Below are positions 41,928 to 47,037 of a stretch of 47,037 nt of DNA, piece by piece (the stretch's first letter is position 1; every line of letters starts with the position of its first letter). The notes under the pieces were generated by a model that was given only the letters and a program-made list of their open reading frames with translations, ran no database searches and was not told where the DNA came from. The position numbers were made by a program, and so were the translations under genes. This DNA is from a virus, in IMG/VR virus record IMGVR_UViG_3300008266_000095, positions 1 to 47,037 of that record. One strand, 5' to 3'.

Positions 41928-44237
41928 TTATTCCTCCGTGGGGGTTTCTGGCTCTGGGGGTCGTACGTCCATACCATCTTCGCGACCGCCGTTCAAGGTG
42001 AACTCGGCTTCCTCGGGTGGATTAAGCTCGTGGAGGGTCTGCGCGATGTTGATGTGGTTCTGGGTGTCTGCGTGTCGCTGTTGCTGGCGCAGGCCCTCGT
42101 TCTGAAGCTGCTGGGCCTCGACTTGACCGGCCATGAGCGGGTCTTCCGTGACCACACCGACTTGGCCGGTTTCGGCCTCGATCTTGGCGGTTTCCGCGAT
42201 GGTTTTGTCGATGCCGACGATGGTAGCGACCGCCTGAGCGTTCGTGGACTTCGTCTGGGCTTCCAGATGCGCCGTACGGGCCTTGAGTTCCGCGACCTTG
42301 TGCGCGAGTTCGGCCATCTGAAGCTCTTGCATCTTCAGCGCGATTTGCTCCGCCATAGCAGCCTTTTGCTGCGAAGCCTGCATGGCCTGCTGTTCCTGCG
42401 GCGTAAGCTCGCCGGGGTCGATTTCCTCTTGCGCGAGCGGGTTCGCTTTCTTGAGGCGCTTGGAGATGCGCTCCGCGCCGGGCCAATCCATTTCCTCGAC
42501 CATGATGTCGAGCGCCGGGGCCATGGCCTCGGGGTTGGCGTTCTGGAGGGCCATCATGCTCTCGACCGCTTCGACGCGGCGCGTGGTGTAGCTCGGGCCG
42601 GTCGTGACGGTGATGCCGTACGAGCCGTCGCAGATGTCCACGCCGCCCGCTTGGTTGATCTTCGCGAGGTCGGCCTTGCCGTCTTCGCCAATCGTACGAA
42701 TGGTGCGCGCTGTGTCGTAGAAGTCGGGGATCAGTTCGTTGATCGTACGACCGCACTCCTCGATAGCCCCGTTGAGGTTCGAGAAGTAGATCACGCTGCC
42801 GAGTTCGGACACGCGCTGGCGGGCGTTCAGGGCCTTCCCGGAGACTTCGTTGGACTGCTGGCCCAGCGCCGCCTCGTGCATGTTGAGCACGTCCTTGATG
42901 TCCTGAGTAGCCATATTGGCCTCTTGGATCAGGGCAGGCTCGATTTGGGCAGGCTGGACTTCCTGCGGTTCTTGGCCGCTGTCGCCGTTCCAGAGGAGCA
43001 GCGGGTCATCGGTCAGATGGCTGTTGCGCCATTTGCTTTCGAAGCCTTGGACGGCCTCTTTGGTCGCCTTCCACTTCGCGCGGGGCGTCTGCATCAGCTT
43101 TTCAACGATGACGGAGCGCCAGTAGTTGTGGATGCGCTGCGGGTCTTTCGCGAAGCGGATCATGCCCCAGCGGTGGCGCTCGTCGCCAATGAATACTTCC
43201 CAGCCGGGAACCCGGAACACGGGCACGCGCGAGCAGTTGAGCTTCGTCGGCCCTTCAAGGATGTCGGTCGCGGAGAGCTTGTAGATTTCGACGTACGGTC
43301 GAAGGGCCTCGCGGATGTACTTCTCGCCGGTGATCGGGTTGACCGCGATCAGCTTTTCGTACGTCGCCGGGTCTTGATCCGTCACGTCTATGACCTTGCC
43401 GGTCTGGGCGTTCAGGATGACCGTGCGGACTTCGTGCAGGAGCCTGTAGAACTTGACGATGCGGACGGTATCGACCGTGTACCAGCCGGTGGCCGTCAAC
43501 TGCGCCAGATAGGTCGTGTCGCCGCCGAACTCGCCCATGGATGCCCACGGGTAAGCGTTCTTGAACGCCTTGCGGGAGATGCGCTCCTCAACGAAGACGT
43601 GCGTGGCGTCCCGGCCCGAGGGCTCGATGCTGATGTGATCCCACACGACGGCCAGCGGGTCCGGGATGCGGACGATTTTCAGGTCTTGGTGGAAGACGTT
43701 GTATTTCGCGTACTCGTGGTCGAGCGCGAAGTTGCCGAGGCCGCCGACGAGGCTGTTCTGGAGCGCTGTGTCGTACGCCAGATCGGCGCGCGAGTGCTTC
43801 TCGATGCTGCGGATCAGGCCCTGCCGCACGCGGGCTTTTTCCTTCGTGCCGCCCTCGTCCGGGATGACCTTGATGACCGTCTCGTTCAGGAGGCGGTTGC
43901 CCATGATTTGGGCGACGTACGCCGGGAGACGGTTGATCGTCATAACGGGCTTTTTGGCCCCGACACGGCGGCGTTCGGTGTCCACGTCCCATTGCTTGCC
44001 GATCAGGAAGCGGGCGTCATCGACCATTGCCTGAGTGTTCAGGAAGTCGGCGGTCACGTCGTCGTTGTAGGTCTGGACCGCGTAGCGGAGGAACGATTGT
44101 TCGTCGTCAAATCCGTCCGGGAGGTCGAAGTCCGGCTTTTTGGTTTCCGGGTCGTTGTTGTCGAGCCGCGCGCGGTCGTCGTTGACGAACATGGACGAGG
44201 CGTCTCGTACGGCGGGCGAGTTGATTAGTTCGGCCAT
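41928..44237 (-). CDS. Portal protein, P22 gp1-like
   Basis: This encodes 769 aa from ATG 44237, which overlaps the terminase stop (TAATG). The first 60 residues are acidic. DARFLIGKQWDVDTERRRVG and KPVMTINRLPAYVAQIMGN mark the portal core, followed by DPLAVVWDHIS and FISRKAFKN-like regions. The C-terminal part is a long helical, Gln/Ala-rich barrel (MQASQQKAAMAEQIALKMQE). P22 portal is 725 aa, also with a barrel. It forms the dodecameric ring through which DNA is packaged and ejected. Confidence 0.87.
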   Translation of the reverse strand: MAELINSPAVRDASSMFVNDDRARLDNNDPETKKPDFDLPDGFDDEQSFLRYAVQTYNDDVTADFLNTQAMVDDARFLIGKQWDVDTERRRVGAKKPVMTINRLPAYVAQIMGNRLLNETVIKVIPDEGGTKEKARVRQGLIRSIEKHSRADLAYDTALQNSLVGGLGNFALDHEYAKYNVFHQDLKIVRIPDPLAVVWDHISIEPSGRDATHVFVEERISRKAFKNAYPWASMGEFGGDTTYLAQLTATGWYTVDTVRIVKFYRLLHEVRTVILNAQTGKVIDVTDQDPATYEKLIAVNPITGEKYIREALRPYVEIYKLSATDILEGPTKLNCSRVPVFRVPGWEVFIGDERHRWGMIRFAKDPQRIHNYWRSVIVEKLMQTPRAKWKATKEAVQGFESKWRNSHLTDDPLLLWNGDSGQEPQEVQPAQIEPALIQEANMATQDIKDVLNMHEAALGQQSNEVSGKALNARQRVSELGSVIYFSNLNGAIEECGRTINELIPDFYDTARTIRTIGEDGKADLAKINQAGGVDICDGSYGITVTTGPSYTTRRVEAVESMMALQNANPEAMAPALDIMVEEMDWPGAERISKRLKKANPLAQEEIDPGELTPQEQQAMQASQQKAAMAEQIALKMQELQMAELAHKVAELKARTAHLEAQTKSTNAQAVATIVGIDKTIAETAKIEAETGQVGVVTEDPLMAGQVEAQQLQNEGLRQQQRHADTQNHINIAQTLHELNPPEEAEFTLNGGREDGMDVRPPEPETPTEE

Positions 44238-45868
44238 TACATGCCCATCCAAGAGTTGGAGTGCCCCGTCGCGAACGGGTCCACAATCTCACCTGTATCG
44301 CGCACCTCAACCCAAGTGTCAATGATGGTCGGGTCCGGCGCAGGCTTTTCCTCGGCCCACGACGAGAAGTAGCTCAGGTCTGCGAACGTCAGGGCGATGG
44401 CGTCGGCCAAGTCGGGGCTTCGGATGCCCTTGGCGCGCATTTCGGCCTTCGACATGAGTTGCAGGTCGTTGTTGAGGGTAGGCTTGATCGGGGTGGCCGT
44501 CAAGTCGGCTTGCAGGTCGTCGCGGTCGGGGATTTGGACCCCGTCCTCCTGTTCGAGCCAGCGCTTCAGCCGCTCGTGCATCTCCGCCCGGCGGTTGACC
44601 GGCCCGGCCACCTTCGGTTTGGCGTGTTTTGCCTGCGATTTCGCGCCAAAGTTGACCGCTTTGACCACGTCGGCGTACTGCGGCCCCGCCGCGCGCAGGA
44701 AGTTGATGAGATAGCGCCCGATGCCGCCGCTGTCGATGAAGACTGCCGCCGGTTTGTCGTCGCGGATGATTTGCTTGACCCACTCCAGCGCTTCGGGCTC
44801 CGTGACGCCCATGCGGAAGTCGATTTTCGTGACCTTGTGGCCGCGCCGGTGGGCGATTGCGAAGCGGTCGCCGCCGTCTCCCGCCGGGTCCACGCCGATG
44901 ATGAGCGGGCCGGACGCCTCAACGCGCCGCTTGCGCGCCTTCAGCACGGTCAGAGGCTTGATAAGGCTCGATTTATCGGCAGACTGGAACGCCTCGTCGG
45001 GCGTGGCCGGGTATTCCTGCTTGAATTTGCCCACAGAGCCAAGCTCTTGGATTTTGTAGCGCCGCCAGCACATCTGCTCGTCGTCAAGCTGGAAGGCTTC
45101 GGCGTACTCAACCTCGGACATCTCGCCTTCCTCGGCGGTCACGTCCAGTTCGAAGTGCTCAGGCAACGTACGACGGTATTCGGTGCTCCAGTACCACGGC
45201 ACGAAGATCGCGATGTAGTCCCCGATCCCTCGTACGGCGTCCTGCCATTTCGACCAGAACTCGCCGGAGGTGCCGTTGGCGGTGCTTTCGAGGATGACTT
45301 CGGTGCCCGGCAGGAGGGCGACGGTCTGCACCGACGCCGCGAAGTGCTCCGTGTCCGATTTCCAGAAGCCGACCTCGGAACCGTGGAACAGGGTGTTGTT
45401 CTGGCCCCGGCCCGCGCCCTTCGAACCGGCGGTGGCGACGGCGTATTTCGACTGAAGGCGCTCGAACGAGAGTTCCTTGATGTTGGCCCGGCCCGTCTTC
45501 GGGGCGATGGGGTTCGCGCGGTGGTAGCGGTCCACCATCTGGAAGATGGCGTCTGCGGAGGCTTGCTCGTGCGAGAGGATGAAGGCGTGCTGGTTCTTGA
45601 ACAGCGAGGTGCGCCAGTAGAAGCGCCCTTCAACGTACGTCGAGATGCCCTGCTGACGCCCTTTCAGGATCAGGCAGCGCACGTAGCCGAATTGGGCCTT
45701 CTGGGCCTCGATACGCTCGTGAACGTACATCTGCGGCGGGTTCATCGTGAACGGCACGATGTTGGACGCCTTGTCCCGGATTTTGAGGCATTGCTCCGCA
45801 AACGTCGGGAACGACGCGCGGTAGCGCTTCACGCGCTGAATTACCTCTGCCGGGGTGATCTGGCTCAA
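44237..45868 (-). CDS. terL: Terminase large subunit
   Basis: This encodes 543 aa. The ATPase domain has CLILKGRQQGIST at about 65-77 (Walker A variant), TLFHGSEVGFW at about 159-169 (Walker B) and VILESTANGTSGEF at about 191-204 (coupling motif). The RNase H-like nuclease domain has LIIGVDPAGDGGDRFAI at about 320-336 (first metal-binding Asp), then FIDSGGIGRYL and SPDLADAIALTFADL near the end. It drives DNA into the head and cuts it. Start and stop overlap neighbouring genes by 4 and 1 bases, so the packaging genes are tightly coupled. Confidence 0.9.
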   Translation of the reverse strand: MSQITPAEVIQRVKRYRASFPTFAEQCLKIRDKASNIVPFTMNPPQMYVHERIEAQKAQFGYVRCLILKGRQQGISTYVEGRFYWRTSLFKNQHAFILSHEQASADAIFQMVDRYHRANPIAPKTGRANIKELSFERLQSKYAVATAGSKGAGRGQNNTLFHGSEVGFWKSDTEHFAASVQTVALLPGTEVILESTANGTSGEFWSKWQDAVRGIGDYIAIFVPWYWSTEYRRTLPEHFELDVTAEEGEMSEVEYAEAFQLDDEQMCWRRYKIQELGSVGKFKQEYPATPDEAFQSADKSSLIKPLTVLKARKRRVEASGPLIIGVDPAGDGGDRFAIAHRRGHKVTKIDFRMGVTEPEALEWVKQIIRDDKPAAVFIDSGGIGRYLINFLRAAGPQYADVVKAVNFGAKSQAKHAKPKVAGPVNRRAEMHERLKRWLEQEDGVQIPDRDDLQADLTATPIKPTLNNDLQLMSKAEMRAKGIRSPDLADAIALTFADLSYFSSWAEEKPAPDPTIIDTWVEVRDTGEIVDPFATGHSNSWMGM

Positions 45869-46185
45869 AAGAAAACACAGGCTCCTGTTGCGCCCTCGGG
45901 CATTTTCGTCAGTTGAGCGATGTGGTTGAAGCGCTCGAACTTCCGAGTGTCGAAGAACATGGCCGCCGCGTCAGCCGGTCCCTTCCACGCATACCATTGG
46001 CAGTCGGCGGGCAGGGCGTCTACGGGAGCGACCAGTTCTTTTCCGAACTCGGTAGCAAGGTACTCGTACGGATCGAGCATGTCACCCGATTTCTTCCGTC
46101 GTACGCGCTTTTTCTTGAGGATTTTCGGCGGTTCAGCGTCCGAGATTTGCTCGCCGGGCTGGTCGTCGGGTATCTGTTCGGCCAT
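45865..46185 (-). CDS. Hypothetical packaging-region protein, 106 aa
   Basis: It overlaps the terminase start by 4 bases. An acidic N terminus (MAEQIPDDQPGEQISDAEPP) is followed by a very basic patch (KILKKKRVRRKKSGD), then a folded part with DCQWYAWKGPADAAAMFFD. The basic patch could bind DNA or the acidic parts of another virion protein. The position directly before terL is that of small terminase subunits, but no HTH is seen. The role remains open. Confidence 0.7.
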   Translation of the reverse strand: MAEQIPDDQPGEQISDAEPPKILKKKRVRRKKSGDMLDPYEYLATEFGKELVAPVDALPADCQWYAWKGPADAAAMFFDTRKFERFNHIAQLTKMPEGATGACVFF

Positions 46186-46201
46186 AGGGTAGTCCTCCTA
46201 C

Positions 46202-46244
46202 AAAAAGGCAGCGGCCCCTGCGCCGGAGGAAACGCAGGGGCCGC
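46202..46244 (-). terminator. Rho-independent terminator after the decoration gene
   Basis: On the minus strand GCGGCCCCTGCG (arm 46244-46233) pairs with CGCAGGGGCCGC (arm 46222-46211) over 12 perfect bp, followed by TGCCTTTTTG. It separates the abundant decoration-like gene from the terminase operon. Confidence 0.78.
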
Positions 46245-46282
46245 AGGGCGACCGGGGCATGAAGCTAGGCCGGTGCCCGAGC

Positions 46283-46762
46283 TTAGACCGGGACGAACGC
46301 CGGGTTCTGACGGACTTGGATCAGGCACTGGACAGTGCCGCCAGCGACAGGCTGGGCCGCGAGCGTGACGCCGAGGATTTGCTCGTCGGTGGCCGCCGCC
46401 GCAGCGACTGAGCCGCCAGCGTCAACCGCAACTTCGACGCCTTCAGTGATGGCGGCGGTGGCGCGGAGCGTGGCGATGGGGTAGCCCTTCAGGATGATGG
46501 CGAAGGTGTCGCCCGCCACGAAGGCGTCCTCGGGCTTTTTGCCCTGCGTGGCGTTGTAGAACTCGCCGGGCTCGTAGTTGACGCCAGCGCCGGATTGGGC
46601 GGTGGGGCCTTTGCCGACGAAGATGTGGGCCGGGTCGTTGACGCCGCAAATGGTCGCGGTCGGAACGTCACCGACAGTCGTGTTCGCGAGCGTGTAGGGG
46701 GAGTTCGGAACCAGAGCCGCCGCCGGTTTGACGAGGATGGTCGGGTAGGGTTGGAAGCTCAT
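46283..46762 (-). CDS. Capsid decoration-like protein
   Basis: This encodes 159 aa, beta-rich and with little charge: MSFQPYPTILVKPAAALVPN, VAGDTFAIILKGYPIATLRA, VEVAVDAGGSVAAAAATDEQ and ILGVTLAAQPVAGGTVQCLI. The pattern of VAGD, a Gly-Gly turn and ILGVTL resembles small head decoration (DUF2190-like) proteins. A candidate promoter lies upstream and a strong terminator directly follows, as expected for an abundant virion protein. It sits upstream of the terminase operon. Confidence 0.65.
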   Translation of the reverse strand: MSFQPYPTILVKPAAALVPNSPYTLANTTVGDVPTATICGVNDPAHIFVGKGPTAQSGAGVNYEPGEFYNATQGKKPEDAFVAGDTFAIILKGYPIATLRATAAITEGVEVAVDAGGSVAAAAATDEQILGVTLAAQPVAGGTVQCLIQVRQNPAFVPV

Positions 46763-46805
46763 GTCATTTGCCTTTCGGGGCGGTGGTGGTTGGTAGATAC
46801 TCAGA

Positions 46806-46833
46806 CTTCTAGCAAACGTAGCGAGCCTGTCAA
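46806..46833 (-). promoter_or_regulatory. Candidate sigma70-type promoter before the decoration gene
   Basis: On the minus strand a perfect TTGACA (46833-46828) is followed after 16 bases by TAGAAG (46811-46806), a weak -10. A CGTACG palindrome lies just upstream at 46843. It would drive the decoration gene, and terminase by readthrough. Confidence 0.4.
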
Positions 46834-46889
46834 TAGCTGCGACGTACGTTTGAATTGAATTTCCGCGCTCAGCCCAGAAGGCGCGAGCC

Positions 46890-47015
46890 TTACAGGTTGT
46901 CGAGAAACGTGTTGAAGTTGGTCAGCGCCGTCTCGATGGACGGAAGCTGGCCGACCGCTGTGACCAGCGAGCCGAGCGCGGTCACGAGGGATTGAATTTT
47001 CGTCAGAAAGTCCAT
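46890..47015 (-). CDS. Small 41-aa protein, complete copy
   Basis: It starts at ATG 47015 with AGGTGA upstream and ends at TAA 46890. The chain is MDFLTKIQSLVTALGSLVTA followed by VGQLPSIETALTNFNTFLDN and a final Leu. It is an amphipathic helix with a repeated LVTALGS/LVTAVGQ unit and heptad-like spacing, so a small coiled coil or membrane-touching peptide is likely. The gene lies between the possible small terminase and the decoration gene. No family is recognised. Confidence 0.6.
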   Translation of the reverse strand: MDFLTKIQSLVTALGSLVTAVGQLPSIETALTNFNTFLDNL

Positions 47016-47037
47016 GTTTCACCTGTGCTGCAAGACA
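46924..47037. repeat. Terminal direct repeat, right copy
   Basis: This is identical to bases 1-114. It contains the start and most of the 41-aa gene. See the left copy for interpretation. Confidence 0.95.

Noticed and set aside
41787-44228. Long open frame (813 codons) on the plus strand
   Set aside because: It is antisense to scaffold and portal genes, which are clearly real; the translated sequence has no fold-like pattern.
1-47037. CRISPR array, tRNA genes, integrase or attachment site
   Set aside because: I found no regularly spaced repeat array, no cloverleaf with CCA-type end and no recombinase motif on reading both strands; absence by eye is not proof for tRNAs.

Overview
The window is an essentially complete genome of a tailed phage with a short tail (podovirus) and a P22-type head and neck, roughly 60% G+C. 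The last 114 bases (46924-47037) repeat bases 1-114 exactly, so the contig closes into a circular map of about 46.9 kb. I see no integrase, CI-like repressor, RNA polymerase, tRNA or CRISPR array. That fits a virulent phage that relies on host RNA polymerase. A GapR/DUF2312-like gene (15523-15873) hints at an alphaproteobacterial host; this is inference, not proof.

Layout: two transcription arms diverge from a gene-free region at about 1.55-2.51 kb. This region is AT-rich in part and holds five copies of a 16-bp motif, a second short repeated motif and an inverted repeat, so it is the best candidate for replication origin and control region. The rightward arm (2.5-23.6 kb) begins with small early genes, then a MoxR-type AAA+ ATPase, a VWA/MIDAS protein and a SprT-like protein that has lost its HExxH. 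A run of small accessory genes follows, including a sulfotransferase-like protein and a mini J-domain protein. Next come the replication genes: primase-helicase, a probable ssDNA-binding protein, a GapR-like protein, a P-loop protein, a family A DNA polymerase, HNH, Cas4/RecB-like and VRR-NUC nucleases, and a SNF2-type helicase. The arm ends with an M15 endolysin and overlapping Rz/Rz1-type spanins.

The leftward arm starts at about 1.55 kb, runs through the contig junction and continues from 47.0 down to 23.5 kb. It carries an SPFH-domain protein, a possible small terminase, a 41-aa protein, a decoration-like protein, large terminase, portal, scaffold, coat and tail-hub proteins, a LamG protein, a tail fibre, a holin candidate and three ejection-type proteins. 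A second holin candidate, an HTH-metallophosphoesterase, an HD phosphohydrolase and a MazZ-like nucleotide hydrolase complete it. The arms converge and overlap tail to tail at 23506-23603.

Most striking observations: (1) the palindrome CGTACG, often as GNCGTACGNC, occurs about 128 times by hand count, roughly eight times the composition expectation, in all reading frames and in nearly every gene but not in the coat gene; (2) a P22 gp10-like hub protein appears split in two by an inserted LamG gene; (3) the control region is repeat-rich; (4) a SprT-like protein without its zinc-protease motif sits beside a MoxR/VWA pair; (5) there are phage-borne SPFH and sulfotransferase-like genes. All family calls were made by reading motifs, with no database search.
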